Source: Desulfovibrio sp. (GTDB taxonomy: Bacteria; Desulfobacterota; Desulfovibrionia; Desulfovibrionales; Desulfovibrionaceae). Taken from it: a stretch of DNA of 64,000 nt. This document shows positions 17,431-27,938 of the stretch, one piece after another (the stretch's first letter is position 1; each line of letters opens with the position of its first letter). The notes under the pieces were generated by a model. That model saw only the letters and a program-made list of their open reading frames with translations, had not been told where the DNA came from and made no database searches. The stretch spans positions 186,001 to 250,000 of the forward strand of contig JALHJW010000001.1 of NCBI GenBank assembly GCA_022839785.1, given 5' to 3'. Both the position numbers and the translations under genes were made by a program.

Positions 17431-18231
17431 TCATTCCGCGAGGCTTTGCGCGCGCCGGATCAGTTCCGCGCGCAGGAGCCCGGGGAGCGGCCGCAGCTCG
17501 GGGCTTTCAGGCAGCAAGGCGGCCATGCGCTCCACGTAGCCGCGTTCCAGGAAGGCCCTGGCCGCGGCCGGAAGGTTCAGATCGTGGACCCAGGAGAGCA
17601 TGAGCAGCTTGAAGTCGTTGCTCCAGCGCAGGACGCCGTAGGAGCCCATGCGCCCCTGCAGCAGGCAGTCCCGCAGTTGCGGGCTGTAGCGTTCCGGGTG
17701 CTCCTCGGCCTCCAGACGCATGAAGGCGGGCTTCTCGCCGCCGGGCGCGAAGTAGTCGAGCATGACCCGGTAGATGTCGAGCTTGTCCGCGTCGCGCACC
17801 AGCCGCGCCAGCAGGCCCAGGGCCGTGTGCGCGGGAAGCCTTACGCTGCGCCGGTTGTGGAGCATGATCGCGCCGCAGGCCAGACGGCGCTCCAGGGCCG
17901 TGGCCGGGGCCAGGAATCCCTCCCGCAGGCAGCGGCGCACCGAGAGCAGGGCGTGGTTGGCGGAGGCGCGGTCGTTGAAGGTCTTCCAGCGGGCGTACTG
18001 CTCGAAGCGGCCCACGTCGTGAAAGAGCGCGGCCAGGAGCGGCGCGCGCGGCGGGACTCCGGCGCGCGCGAGGTCGGCCGCGTGCTCCCGGGCCAGGGTT
18101 TCGGCCTCGGCGTGGACACGCAGCGAATGGTCCAGCTTGACGCGGTGGGCGTAGTCGTCCTCGCCGCCCAGATATGCGGCGGCATAGCGGAGGAAACTGT
18201 CCATGAAGGGCTGCATGTCGCCTGGGTCCAC
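17431..18231 (-). CDS. HD-domain metal-dependent phosphohydrolase (unknown substrate)
   Basis: About 266 aa with the HD superfamily metal ligands: H in KLDHSLRVH (about residue 36), HD in AALFHDVGRFEQY (about 72), and a distal D in VRDADKLDIYRV. I chose the GTG at 18231 because AAGGAG lies 7 nt upstream; the first ATG (18216) has only a weak site. The longer open frame to 18312 has no support. Convergent with the semialdehyde dehydrogenase, 12 bp apart. The nucleotide or other substrate cannot be told from sequence. Confidence 0.75.
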   Translation of the reverse strand: MDPGDMQPFMDSFLRYAAAYLGGEDDYAHRVKLDHSLRVHAEAETLAREHAADLARAGVPPRAPLLAALFHDVGRFEQYARWKTFNDRASANHALLSVRRCLREGFLAPATALERRLACGAIMLHNRRSVRLPAHTALGLLARLVRDADKLDIYRVMLDYFAPGGEKPAFMRLEAEEHPERYSPQLRDCLLQGRMGSYGVLRWSNDFKLLMLSWVHDLNLPAAARAFLERGYVERMAALLPESPELRPLPGLLRAELIRRAQSLAE

Positions 18232-18336
18232 CACGCCTCTCCTTGTCCTGCCAGACAGGGCTACAGAAAAGGTGCGGCGCGCGCAACCCCATATGCCCGC
18301 AAACCCGCGCACGCGTTATAATTGCAGGCCGTACCC

Positions 18337-18364
18337 TTGATTTAATCTGAAAAGGCCCTACAAT
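18337..18364 (+). promoter_or_regulatory. Probable sigma-70 promoter of the CheY-like gene
   Basis: TTGATT (18337-18342), 16-bp spacer, TACAAT (18359-18364), ending 33 bp before the ATG. A second TATAAT-like hexamer sits near 18315 and may serve either strand. Confidence 0.5.
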
Positions 18365-18397
18365 CCATCATCAGTACTGTCAGGAAAGAGGTTGCCC

Positions 18398-18796
<399 letters not shown>

Positions 18797-18867
18797 CCAG
18801 CCGGGCTCCGGCCCGCCCCAGACCAGAGGCCGGCCGGGCCGAGCCCCGGCGGCCCACCGGACACGAC

Positions 18868-19824
18868 ATGCGCTACGCCACCATCATCTTCCTGTGCGCC
18901 GCCCTGGCCGCCGCCGTTCTTTTCCTCCTCTGCGGTCAGGGCGAGGCCAAACGCCTGGGCGGCGGGCAGTCCTTCGGCGGCAGTCCCGGTTACAGCCGCC
19001 CCGCCTCTCCTCCGCCCTCCTCGCCCGGCCTTGCGCCCGGCGGCGCGGGCTCCCGGCAGTCGGCCGCGCCCGGACAGGCCGCGCCCGGCCCCATGGGACG
19101 TCCCGGCGTCAGCCCCTTCGGCGGGCTGCTCTTCGGCGGCCTGATCGGCTCCATGTTCTTCGGCCACCCCTTCGGCGGCGCGGGTCTGTTCGACATCGTG
19201 CTCATCGGCCTGGGCGTCTGGATCGTCTTCCGCCTCATCAACGCCCGGCGCGGCGGGGGGCAGGATTCCCGCTGGGGCAACAACGCGCCCGGCGGCCTGG
19301 ATGACGACGATACGGACAGCCCCACCTACGGCCGCGACGCCCGCTACCGGGCCGCCGAGCAGGCCTGGGACGCCCTGCGCGGCCCCGCAAGCCGCCGCGT
19401 GGACACCCCTGGCGCTCCCGAGGGCGCGGCGGACGTGGCTCCGGGCGTCGAGGTTCCTCCGGGGTTCGACATCGAGGAGTTCATGAAGGGCGCGAAGATC
19501 GTCTACGCCCGCCTGCAGGAGGCCTGGAGCCGCCGTGACATGGACGACATCCGCGCATTCACCACGCCGGGCATGTTCGGCGAGATCCAGCGTCAGGCGC
19601 GCGAGGACCCCGAGCCCTCCCCCACAGACGTGCTGGTCATCAACGCCCGGCTCATGGAAACCAAGGTGCAGGGCCGCGTGACCACGGCCACGGTCTACTA
19701 CGAGGTGACCATGCGCGAGGACCGCGCCCTGGCCGCCACCGAACAGGTGCGCGAGGTCTGGACCTTCATCCGCGAGGGCGAGGAGATGTGGAAGCTCGAC
19801 GGCATCCAACAGATCGAGCAGTGA
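18868..19824 (+). CDS. Tim44-like domain membrane protein
   Basis: 318 aa. An N-terminal hydrophobic segment (about 4-22) is followed by a Gly/Pro/Ser-rich low-complexity stretch (about 30-85). A second membrane segment runs about 88-125 (GGLLFGGLIGSMFFG to GLFDIVLIGLGVWIVF). The C-terminal soluble part (about 205-318) has the Tim44-type fold features (FMKGAKIVYARLQEAW, WTFIREGEEMWKLDGIQQ). In bacteria this domain is found in envelope proteins of unknown role. Ribosome binding site weak. Seventy-one bp after the CheY-like gene, possibly cotranscribed. Confidence 0.72.
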   Translation: MRYATIIFLCAALAAAVLFLLCGQGEAKRLGGGQSFGGSPGYSRPASPPPSSPGLAPGGAGSRQSAAPGQAAPGPMGRPGVSPFGGLLFGGLIGSMFFGHPFGGAGLFDIVLIGLGVWIVFRLINARRGGGQDSRWGNNAPGGLDDDDTDSPTYGRDARYRAAEQAWDALRGPASRRVDTPGAPEGAADVAPGVEVPPGFDIEEFMKGAKIVYARLQEAWSRRDMDDIRAFTTPGMFGEIQRQAREDPEPSPTDVLVINARLMETKVQGRVTTATVYYEVTMREDRALAATEQVREVWTFIREGEEMWKLDGIQQIEQ

Positions 19825-19902
19825 CGGAACAACGAAGAGAATGCGCCGCGGCCCGGGGCAGGGACGGGCGGCGACCGACAATGATCCCTGCACGAAAAGA
19901 AA

Positions 19903-19942
19903 CGGAAAGGCGGCCACGAAAACGGCCGCCTTTCCGCTTTTG
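19903..19942. terminator. Bidirectional terminator between convergent genes
   Basis: 13-bp perfect stem CGGAAAGGCGGCC / GGCCGCCTTTCCG with an 8-nt loop, T-rich after it on the plus strand and A-rich before it, so it can end both the Tim44-like gene and the glycosyltransferase read from the other strand. Confidence 0.82.
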
Positions 19943-19989
19943 TGTTGGCGCGGCCGCCAGCGTCCACACCGCGTTCGCGTCTTTCCGCG

Positions 19990-21081
19990 CTACGCCCTCT
20001 TCATCTCCACGAGTTCCCAGTACAGCGTCAGATAGCGCTCGGCCATGGCCGTGTCGGTGAAGAGACGCACGCGCTCAACGCCGCCCGCGCGCAGGCGGCG
20101 GCAGAGGACGGGATCGGCCAGAAGGCGGGAGAGGGTCCCGGCCAACGCGGCGGCGTCGCCCGCTGGCGCGGTCAGCCCGGAGACGTCCGGCTCGACGAGT
20201 TCGAGGTTCGAGGGAAGATCCGAGGCCGCCACGGGCAGGCCCGTGACCCAGGCCTCCTTGATCACGCCGCTGGAGCCCTCGCCGTCCACGCTCGGCACGG
20301 CCAGCACGTCCATGCCGGGCATGACCTCGCGGCTCTCGCGCCAGCCGAGGAAGCGCACGCGCTCCGCCCCTGTCTCCGCCAGTCCCAGGGACGCGGCCCG
20401 GCGTTCAAGTTCCACGCGCAACGGCCCGTCGCCCACGATGAGCGCCCTCCAGGCCAACGCGTTGTTTTGCGCCAGCAGGGCCAGGGCGTCGAGCAGCACG
20501 GCGCAGCCCTTCTGCCGTGTGAGCGCCCCCACGAAGCCGACGATCCGCGGCCCGGCCGCCTCGTCCCGCTCACGCACGGGGTAGCGGGTGGGGTCGATGC
20601 CCGAATGGACGACCGAGAGCTTGCCGCTCTCGACGCCGCCCTGCTCCAGCACGTCGCGTATCTCCGCGCTGACGCCGACCACGCGGTCGGCGAGGCGGTA
20701 TTTCTCCGTGCTCCACCAGCCCGAGAGCGGATACGAGACGCGGCGGGTATGCACGAGGCGGAAGCGCACGCGCGAGAGCAGCCGGAGCAGCGCGCCGAGC
20801 GCGGCCGAACGCGCGCAGTGGGTGTGCAGGATGTGGACCTCCCGCCCCTCGCGCAGCAGCCGGTTCACGGCCGCAAAGTTGCCCGGCCGCCATTCGGCCC
20901 GGCCCGGCAATTCCACGGTCTCGATGCCCTCGGCCCGCGCCCGCTCGATGAGCGGCGCGCCGCGCGGCGCGGCCACCACGGGCAGGAACGGCCCGGCGCG
21001 CAAAAGATGCCGCGCCAGGTAGAGCACCTGCCGCTGGCCGCCGCGCCACTCGCGGCCGAGATCGAGTTGGATGGCCTTCAT
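19990..21081 (-). CDS. Family 4 glycosyltransferase
   Basis: 363 aa, GT-B fold. The N-terminal domain begins MKAIQLDLGREWRGGQRQVLYLAR. The C-terminal donor-binding domain holds IVGFVGALTRQKGCAVLLDALA and the E-x7-E type motif in EGSSGVIKEAWVTGLPVAASD. It probably transfers a hexose or heptose from a nucleotide sugar to an envelope acceptor; the acceptor is not readable. Only nine bases separate its ATG from the T-run of a strong terminator, so its expression is either low, read-through, or from a promoter inside the upstream gene. Confidence 0.85.
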   Translation of the reverse strand: MKAIQLDLGREWRGGQRQVLYLARHLLRAGPFLPVVAAPRGAPLIERARAEGIETVELPGRAEWRPGNFAAVNRLLREGREVHILHTHCARSAALGALLRLLSRVRFRLVHTRRVSYPLSGWWSTEKYRLADRVVGVSAEIRDVLEQGGVESGKLSVVHSGIDPTRYPVRERDEAAGPRIVGFVGALTRQKGCAVLLDALALLAQNNALAWRALIVGDGPLRVELERRAASLGLAETGAERVRFLGWRESREVMPGMDVLAVPSVDGEGSSGVIKEAWVTGLPVAASDLPSNLELVEPDVSGLTAPAGDAAALAGTLSRLLADPVLCRRLRAGGVERVRLFTDTAMAERYLTLYWELVEMKRA

Positions 21082-21090
21082 CCGCGCCTC

Positions 21091-21120
21091 AAAAAAGAAC
21101 GGGCGCTCAGGCGCCCGTTC
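21091..21120 (-). terminator. Strong rho-independent terminator after the class IV aminotransferase gene
   Basis: On the minus strand GAACGGGCGC / GCGCCCGTTC with a 4-nt loop, followed by six T. Eleven bp after the aminotransferase stop, and nine bp before the glycosyltransferase start. Confidence 0.88.
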
Positions 21121-21131
21121 GGAATCTCGTT

Positions 21132-22087
21132 CTAGGCCCCGTACACCGGGATGCCGGTGTCTTCCAGATCCTTTTGCAGCAACTCGCGCATCCGCTTCGC
21201 CACCGGACCGGGCCGGGCGTCGTGGATAGGCTTGTCGTTGTAGCGCACCACGCTCACCGCGTCGGCCGTGGTGCCGACGATGATGAACTCACGCGCGTCG
21301 TAGATCTCGGACTCCCTGATCTTGCCGAAGTCCACCGGGACCTCGCCGCCGATGAGTTCGATGGCCCGGCGCATGGTCGTGCCCGCGAGACAGTTGTCGA
21401 AGGCCGGCACGCGGATGGTCCCGCCAGCGTCCACGATGCAGACGTTTTCCACCGCGCCCTCGGCCAGGAAATCCAGGTGATCGAAGCAGATGGGGTAGTC
21501 GTAGCCCTTTTCCACGGCCTCGCGCTTCATGAGCATGTTGGGCAGGTAGTCCGTGCTCTTGATGGTGGCCATATAGCTCTGCTTGGCCGGGATGGAGGTG
21601 CGGAACGCCGTGACGCCCGTGGCGTAGGCCTCTTCCGGCTTGGGCGAGAAGGTGTAGGCCACCACGTAGAGCGCGGGGAGCGGGCACTCCAGCGGGTCGA
21701 TGCCGAAACCGCCGGGGCCGCGGCCGAGCAGCAGCCTGAGCATGCCGTGCGGCCGGTTCGCGGCCCTGGCCACCTCGATGCAGATGTCCCGGATGTCGTC
21801 CATGGGACAGGGCGGCGCGAGGTGGATGGCCCCGGCCGAGCACTTCATGCGGTTCAGGTGCGGATCGAGTTGGTAGAGCTTGCCGTTCACCCACTTCATG
21901 GTCTCGAAGACGCCGTCGCCGCGATGCACGAGATGGTCGTCCCAGAGCATGAGCATGAGTTTGGGGTCCGTGCCGATGACCCCCAGGCGATGCTCGTAGA
22001 AGGCCAGCATCTTCTCGCCGCCGGGACGGGGGGCGCTCCTCAGGCGGGCGATGTACTCGTCGCTGCCGACGATGGGGATGTTCGGCA

Positions 22088-22088
<1 letters not shown>
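21132..22088 (-). CDS. Class IV aminotransferase (branched-chain / D-amino acid / ADC lyase family)
   Basis: 318 aa PLP enzyme of fold type IV. WDDHLVHRGDGVFETMKWVNGKLYQLDPHL is the family's N-terminal block, and the PLP Lys is in MATIKSTDYLPN. The loop LAGTTMRRAIELI near the phosphate site also fits. IlvE, D-alanine aminotransferase and PabC-like activity cannot be separated by eye. The start at 22088 shares one base with the asd stop (TAATG), so it is coupled to asd. Confidence 0.82.
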
Positions 22089-23125
<1,037 letters not shown>

Positions 23126-23186
23126 TTTCCGGTTCCTCCGGGAAAACCTGGTTACAAAGCCCTCTGGTCCAAATGCCTTGGAAATT

Positions 23187-24059
23187 CTATATGCCCAGGT
23201 CGCCCGCGATCTGCAGGCAGGCCTCGGCCTTGTTCAGCGTATAGAGATGCACGCCCGGCGCGCCGCCGTCGATGAGGCGACGGCACATGTCCGTGGCGAA
23301 GGCGAGGCCGATCTCGCGCACGGCCTCGCTGCCGCCCTTCTTGTCCGCCTCCTCCAACTCCAGGTAAAGCCTGCCCGGGATGCTGGCCCCGCACAGGGAG
23401 AGGATGAAACGGATGGAGGCCAGGCTCATGATCGGCAGGATGCCGGGGATCACGGGCCGGGTCACGCCCAGGGCGCGCAGACGGTCCACGAAATCGAAGT
23501 ACTGGCGCACGTCGAAGAAGAGCTGCGTGACCAGAAACTCCGCGCCCTGCTCCACCTTGAAGCGGGTCCAGGCGAGGTCCTCGGCCACGCTGGGGGACTC
23601 GGGGTGGGGCTGCGGGTAGCCCGCCACGCCCACGCAGAATTCCGGAAAGCGGCGACGCGCGAAGGCCACCAGGTCCGAGGCGTGGCGGAAGTGCTCGTTG
23701 TCCGGCACGAAATCGCAGACGCCGCGGGGCGGATCGCCGCGCAGGGCCAGCACGTTCTCGATGCCCGCGGCCTTGAGATCCAGGAGAAAGTCCGCGATGC
23801 GCTGCTCGGACGCGCCCACCGTGGTCAGGTGGACCAGGGGCTCGAAACCGGTTTCGTTCTTGAGCCTGCTCGCGATCTCCAGGGTGTTGTCCTGGGTGCC
23901 GCCGCCCGCGCCGTAGGTCACGGAGACGAAAAGCGGTCCCGCCGCCTTGAGCTTCTGCGCCTCCTCGAAGAACGCGCCCCACTGCTCGCGCTCCTTGGGC
24001 GGGTAGAATTCCAGGGAGATGAAGGGCGTCTTGCCCTGGATCAGTTCGCAGATGCGCAC
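23187..24059 (-). CDS. metF: Methylenetetrahydrofolate reductase
   Basis: 290 aa TIM-barrel flavoprotein making 5-methyl-THF for methionine synthesis. The N-terminus ISLEFYPPKE carries the catalytic Glu, LALRGDPPRG the FAD and folate loop, and PVIPGILPIMS the C-terminal barrel strand. The start is GTG at 24059 with GGAG 7 nt upstream; the frame is open further but overlaps the mutT-like gene, which already ends inside the first codons (19-nt overlap). Confidence 0.94.
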   Translation of the reverse strand: MRICELIQGKTPFISLEFYPPKEREQWGAFFEEAQKLKAAGPLFVSVTYGAGGGTQDNTLEIASRLKNETGFEPLVHLTTVGASEQRIADFLLDLKAAGIENVLALRGDPPRGVCDFVPDNEHFRHASDLVAFARRRFPEFCVGVAGYPQPHPESPSVAEDLAWTRFKVEQGAEFLVTQLFFDVRQYFDFVDRLRALGVTRPVIPGILPIMSLASIRFILSLCGASIPGRLYLELEEADKKGGSEAVREIGLAFATDMCRRLIDGGAPGVHLYTLNKAEACLQIAGDLGI

Positions 24060-24490
24060 GCCGGTTCTCCTTCCGGGTCGTCGGATTCGGGGCCGCGGGG
24101 CCGCATGAGCGCGGCCAGGATGTCCTTGTCCGCGGGCAGGAACGCCAGCTCGCAGTCCCCGCCCGGGGTCAGCCAGGCCAGTTCCTGGCCCTCGCGCGGG
24201 TAGGGTTCGCCGTCGATCCCGCGCACGTGGAAAAAATAGAGCCGCACCGCGGCGTGCGGGTACTCGTGGACCAAGTCGCGCCAGTACTCCAACGCGTGGC
24301 AGCGCACGCCCAGCTCTTCCTGCAGTTCGCGCACCAGGGCTCCGGCCGGGGTCTCGCCGGGTTCGATCTTGCCGCCGGGAAATTCCCAGTACCCGGCCAT
24401 GCTCGCGCCCGGGGGCCTGCGCACGGCCAGAAAACGGCCGTCCCGCCACAGGACGCCCGCCGCGACCTCGATGATCCTGCGCCTGCCCAC
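24041..24490 (-). CDS. Nudix hydrolase, MutT-like (8-oxo-dGTP diphosphatase type)
   Basis: 149 aa. Complete Nudix box GGKIEPGETPAGALVRELQEELGV and the MutT-style entry IIEVAAGVLWRDGRFLAVRRPPG with EFPGGK. It probably cleans oxidised nucleotides, though the substrate of Nudix enzymes is hard to predict. The GTG start at 24490 is preferred over a longer frame because AGGA precedes it and the domain begins there. Confidence 0.85.
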   Translation of the reverse strand: MGRRRIIEVAAGVLWRDGRFLAVRRPPGASMAGYWEFPGGKIEPGETPAGALVRELQEELGVRCHALEYWRDLVHEYPHAAVRLYFFHVRGIDGEPYPREGQELAWLTPGGDCELAFLPADKDILAALMRPRGPESDDPEGEPACASAN

Positions 24491-24510
24491 CGCCGACCGT
24501 CCTGCAAGGC

Positions 24511-24828
24511 CTAGTTGGGCCGGACCCCGTCCAGGACGTTGTCCAGGTCCATGGTTTTCGAGGAGTAGCCTCCGGGCCGCAGGGTGTAGCGCGTGATCTG
24601 CCATTCCAGGTTGTCGATCACGTCCACCCCGCCCCTGCCGTCCTCGCCCATGCAGTTGACGAGCAGATCCAGGGCCGCCTCCACATCGACCCATACGCCT
24701 TCGTGGTCGATGTCCAGGACGCCGTTTGTATAGCTCACTCCCTCAAAAGGCAACTCGGCCTTGAGGCGCTCGGCGCGGGCGGCGGGGATGCCGCGCACGG
24801 TCCCGTAGATGCGGTAGGCATGCTGCAT
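24511..24828 (-). CDS. Small hypothetical protein
   Basis: 105 aa, soluble, no signal or membrane segment. The start at 24828 has GGGAG seven bases upstream. Acidic C-terminal half (DIDHEGVWVDVEAALDLLVNCMGEDGRGGVDVIDNLEW). I do not recognise the family. It sits between the ABC-F gene and mutT with short gaps, so it is part of that operon. Good codon position pattern and tight packing support it as real. Confidence 0.65.
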   Translation of the reverse strand: MQHAYRIYGTVRGIPAARAERLKAELPFEGVSYTNGVLDIDHEGVWVDVEAALDLLVNCMGEDGRGGVDVIDNLEWQITRYTLRPGGYSSKTMDLDNVLDGVRPN

Positions 24829-24847
24829 GGCGGGCTCCCAGAAAAGG

Positions 24848-26821
24848 TTACACTCCGAGCTGCGCACGTCTCGCCTCGATAGCCGCGATTTCGGCCTCAA
24901 GGCCCGAAAGCTCCAGGAACAGCTCCTCCTCCCGTTCCTTGAGCCGCTTGTAGTCGCTCGTCAACTGCATGAAACGGGCGGTGTCGGAATAGGTCTCGGG
25001 CAGGGCCAGCACGCGCTCCATCCCGGCCTGGGCCGCGGCCACCTCGTCCAGTTCGCGTTCGAGGCGCTCGTAGGCGTCCTTCTTCGGCTTCAGTTCGCGC
25101 GAGAGCGTGTTGCGCAGTTCGGCCTGACGGCGCTTCTCGTCCTTATCGAGCTTCCTCTTCAACTGCGTCTGGGGCGCGGGGCAGTTCCTCGGGGTCTCGG
25201 CCAGGGCCTGGCGGCGGCAGCGCTCATACTCCTCGAAACCCCCCAGGTGCTGCACGAGGCCTTCCGGCGTGAGCGCCCAGGCCTCCTCGGCCACCTCCTG
25301 CATCAGCCAGCGGTCATGGGCCACCACGAAGATGGTCCCCTCGAAGGCGGCCAGGGCCTCGATGAGCGCCTCGCGGCTTTCGAGATCCAAATGGTTGGTG
25401 GGCTCGTCCAGGACCAAGAAGTTGCAGCGCCTGAGAAAGAGCTGGGCCAGCACGAGGCGGCTCTTTTCGCCGCCCGAGAGGCGCTCCACGGGGCGGTCGT
25501 GATATTCCTCGCCGAGCAGGAAGAGGCCGAGGGTGGACATGAGCTGCTCCTCGGTGCAGCGCGGGTCCGAGAGGCGGCGCATCTCCGAGAGGACGGTGCC
25601 CGAGAGATTGAGCAGTTCGGTCTGGTGCTGCGAGAAATAGCCGAGCCGAGTCTTGGCCCCGGGCAGCACCGCACCGCAGGTGGGCTTCATGCCGCCGGTG
25701 AGCAGCTTGATGAGGGTCGATTTGCCCGCGCCGTTGGGCGCGACCAGGGCGATCTTCTGGCCACGGTAGATGGTGAAGTTCAGCGGCTTCCAGAGCGGAG
25801 GCCGGTCGCTGTAGCCGCCGCCGAGCTCCACGGCCTGCATGACCACCTTCTCGGCGGGTTCGGGATCGGGCAGGGAGAAGGAGAGGGACTTGGCCCTGCG
25901 CTGCGGCGTCAGCCCGGACAGCTCCTCCTTCATCTTCTCCACGGCCTTCAATTTGCTCTGCGCCTGGGCCGCCTTGCGCGCCTTGACCCGAAAGCGGCGG
26001 ATGTAGTCCATCTGCCGCCCGATGTTGGCCTCGATCTTCTCGGCCTGACGGGCGCGCACGGTCTCCTGCTCCTCCAGCCAGGCCACGTACTGCGCGAAGT
26101 TGCCCTTGCGCGGCACGGGCCGTGCGCTGCCCAGCGGCAGCACGTGCGTGGCCACCTTGTCCAGGAAGATGCGGTCGTGCGCCACGAAGACCACGGCCCC
26201 GGCGAAGTTCAGGAGGTAGTCCTCCAGCCACTCCACGGCTTCGAGGTCGAGGTGGTTGGTGGGCTCGTCGAGCAGAAGCACGCTGGTGCCCTGCACCAGC
26301 ACGCGGGCCAGCTTGGCCCGTTCGCGCCAGCCGCCGCTGAACTGCCCCACGTTCTTGTGGAAATCCCTCTCCTTGAACCCAAGGCCCATGAGCACGCTCT
26401 CGGCCTTGTGCTCCGGGTTGTAGCCGAAGCGGGCCTCCAGCTCGGCCTGCTCGGCGGCGAGGCGGGTCAGCGCGACCTGGTCTCCTGCCCCGTCACCAGC
26501 GGCCAGCGCCGCCTCCCAGCGCAGCCAGAAATCGGCCCAGGACGGGAAAACCGCGAGCACGAAGCTCAAGAGCCCCTGCGCCAGGTCAGCCTGGGCCAGC
26601 TCCTGGGCCACGTAGCCCACGCCCGCCGGGTCCGCGATCTTGATCTCGCCCCGGTCCGCGCCGCCCTCCCCGGCCAGGATGCGCACCAGGGTGGACTTGC
26701 CGCAGCCGTTGGGGCCGACGAGCGCCAGACGGCACCCCTCGGGCACGTCGAAGGAGACGTCCAGGAACAGGTCGCGTCCGCCGTAGGACTTGCTGAGACT
26801 GTGGACGGAAAGGCCGGGCAT
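24848..26821 (-). CDS. ABC-F family ATPase (Uup/Ettα-like)
   Basis: 657 aa with two ABC domains and no membrane segment, hence a ribosome-associated ABC-F protein. First domain: Walker A GPNGCGKST, signature FSGGWRERAKLARVL, Walker B VLLLDEPTNHLDLEA. Linker rich in Lys/Arg (about 255-330). Second domain: APNGAGKST, RLSGGEKSRLVLAQL, FLVLDEPTNHLDLES. A charged coiled-coil C-terminus (about 560-655) is of the Uup kind. The start at 26821 follows a GAGG with a long gap. Frame is open upstream over the divergent hydrolase and is not coding there. Confidence 0.92.
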   Translation of the reverse strand: MPGLSVHSLSKSYGGRDLFLDVSFDVPEGCRLALVGPNGCGKSTLVRILAGEGGADRGEIKIADPAGVGYVAQELAQADLAQGLLSFVLAVFPSWADFWLRWEAALAAGDGAGDQVALTRLAAEQAELEARFGYNPEHKAESVLMGLGFKERDFHKNVGQFSGGWRERAKLARVLVQGTSVLLLDEPTNHLDLEAVEWLEDYLLNFAGAVVFVAHDRIFLDKVATHVLPLGSARPVPRKGNFAQYVAWLEEQETVRARQAEKIEANIGRQMDYIRRFRVKARKAAQAQSKLKAVEKMKEELSGLTPQRRAKSLSFSLPDPEPAEKVVMQAVELGGGYSDRPPLWKPLNFTIYRGQKIALVAPNGAGKSTLIKLLTGGMKPTCGAVLPGAKTRLGYFSQHQTELLNLSGTVLSEMRRLSDPRCTEEQLMSTLGLFLLGEEYHDRPVERLSGGEKSRLVLAQLFLRRCNFLVLDEPTNHLDLESREALIEALAAFEGTIFVVAHDRWLMQEVAEEAWALTPEGLVQHLGGFEEYERCRRQALAETPRNCPAPQTQLKRKLDKDEKRRQAELRNTLSRELKPKKDAYERLERELDEVAAAQAGMERVLALPETYSDTARFMQLTSDYKRLKEREEELFLELSGLEAEIAAIEARRAQLGV

Positions 26822-26944
26822 GGACGAAAAACCTCGTGCGACGATTCTCTTTGGCGGCGGCGCGCGGCCGGGGGCTGGACCGCTGCGCCGCAAGGCATGT
26901 ACACTGCCCAGGCACGCCCCGCAACCGCCAACCAGGACCGGACG

Positions 26945-27883
26945 ATGCCCGAAAAGACGCACGCGCGGCACGCCTTCCATCCCTTCATCCGCTCCCTGCT
27001 GGACGCGGCCCTGGACGCCAACCCTTTCGCCTCCCTGGACGCGGCCGCCATCCGGGAGGCCAACAACCTCGCCACGAAGGAGTTGTTCGGGCCGCCCGCC
27101 GCCGTGGCCCTGGCCGGGGACAGGACGGCGGAGCACGGCGGCCTTTGCGTGCCGGTACGGGTCTACGAGCCGGACACAGGGAGCATCCCCGGCACGCTGG
27201 TCTATTTTCACGGCGGCGGCTTCGTGGTCGGAGACGTTGCGACCTGGGACAGCCTTTGCCGCAACATCGCGCGAGGCGCGGGCTGCCGTGTGGTCAGCGC
27301 GGACTACCGCCTGGCCCCGGAACACCCGTTCCCGGCCGCGCTGAACGACGCCTACGCCGCCACCGCCTGGACCGCGCGGGCCTTTCCCGGCCCCCTGGCC
27401 GTGGGCGGCGACAGCGCGGGCGCGACCCTGGCCATCGCGGCCTGCCTGCTGGCGCGCGAACGCGGCGGACCGCGCATCGGGCTGCAGGCCCTGGCCTATC
27501 CGGCCTGCGACTTCTCGTCCTTTGCCTCGGATTCCTATGCGCGGTACGGCCAGGGCCTCTTCCTGACCACCGAGGTCATGACGTTCTTCCGGGACTGCTG
27601 GCTGCCCCGCCCCGAGGACCGGACCGATCCGCTGGCCTCCCCCCTGCTGGCCGAAAACCTCGCCGGCCTGCCGCCCTGCCTGCTGCTGGCGGCCGAGCAC
27701 GACCTGCTCCTCGACGACGGGAGCAGATACGCCGAGCGCCTGCGCGCCGCGGGCATCCCCTGCGCGCGCACGGTCCATCCCGGCATGATCCACGGTTTCT
27801 TCGGCCTCGCCCCCTTAGGCGCGCGCGACAACGGCCTGGACGAATACTGCGCCGCCCTGCGCACGGCGTTTTCCGGACAATGA
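26945..27883 (+). CDS. Alpha/beta hydrolase, hormone-sensitive-lipase family esterase
   Basis: 312 aa. Oxyanion motif VYFHGGGFVVGD, the conserved SADYRLAPEHPFPAALND, nucleophile Ser in GGDSAGATLA, acid Asp in AEHDLLLDDG and His in GMIHGFFGL. This is a type IV (HSL) carboxylesterase, no signal peptide, so cytoplasmic. The substrate is not predictable. The frame is open 2.1 kb upstream, but that stretch is antisense to the ABC-F gene; ATG at 26945 begins the domain. Confidence 0.88.
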   Translation: MPEKTHARHAFHPFIRSLLDAALDANPFASLDAAAIREANNLATKELFGPPAAVALAGDRTAEHGGLCVPVRVYEPDTGSIPGTLVYFHGGGFVVGDVATWDSLCRNIARGAGCRVVSADYRLAPEHPFPAALNDAYAATAWTARAFPGPLAVGGDSAGATLAIAACLLARERGGPRIGLQALAYPACDFSSFASDSYARYGQGLFLTTEVMTFFRDCWLPRPEDRTDPLASPLLAENLAGLPPCLLLAAEHDLLLDDGSRYAERLRAAGIPCARTVHPGMIHGFFGLAPLGARDNGLDEYCAALRTAFSGQ

Positions 27884-27885
27884 AA

Positions 27886-27914
27886 AAGGGGCCGCAGCGT
27901 GGCTGCGGCCCCTT
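27886..27914. terminator. Terminator shared by leuB and the esterase gene
   Basis: Perfect 12-bp stem AAGGGGCCGCAG / CTGCGGCCCCTT with a 5-nt loop. Read on the minus strand it is followed by a T-run (the five A at 27883-27887), so it mainly ends the leu operon; the plus direction lacks a good T-run. Confidence 0.8.
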
Positions 27915-27938
27915 GCTCTCGTATTCCGGTACGGCGCG

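Noticed and set aside
23126..24059. SAM or cobalamin riboswitch near metF
   Set aside because: metF overlaps the gene upstream by 19 nt, leaving no leader; the 61-bp gap to asd is too short and has no such fold.
24827..26944. Plus-strand frame running through the ABC-F gene into the esterase
   Set aside because: Only the last 312 codons code for a hydrolase; the rest is antisense to two ABC domains with intact motifs.
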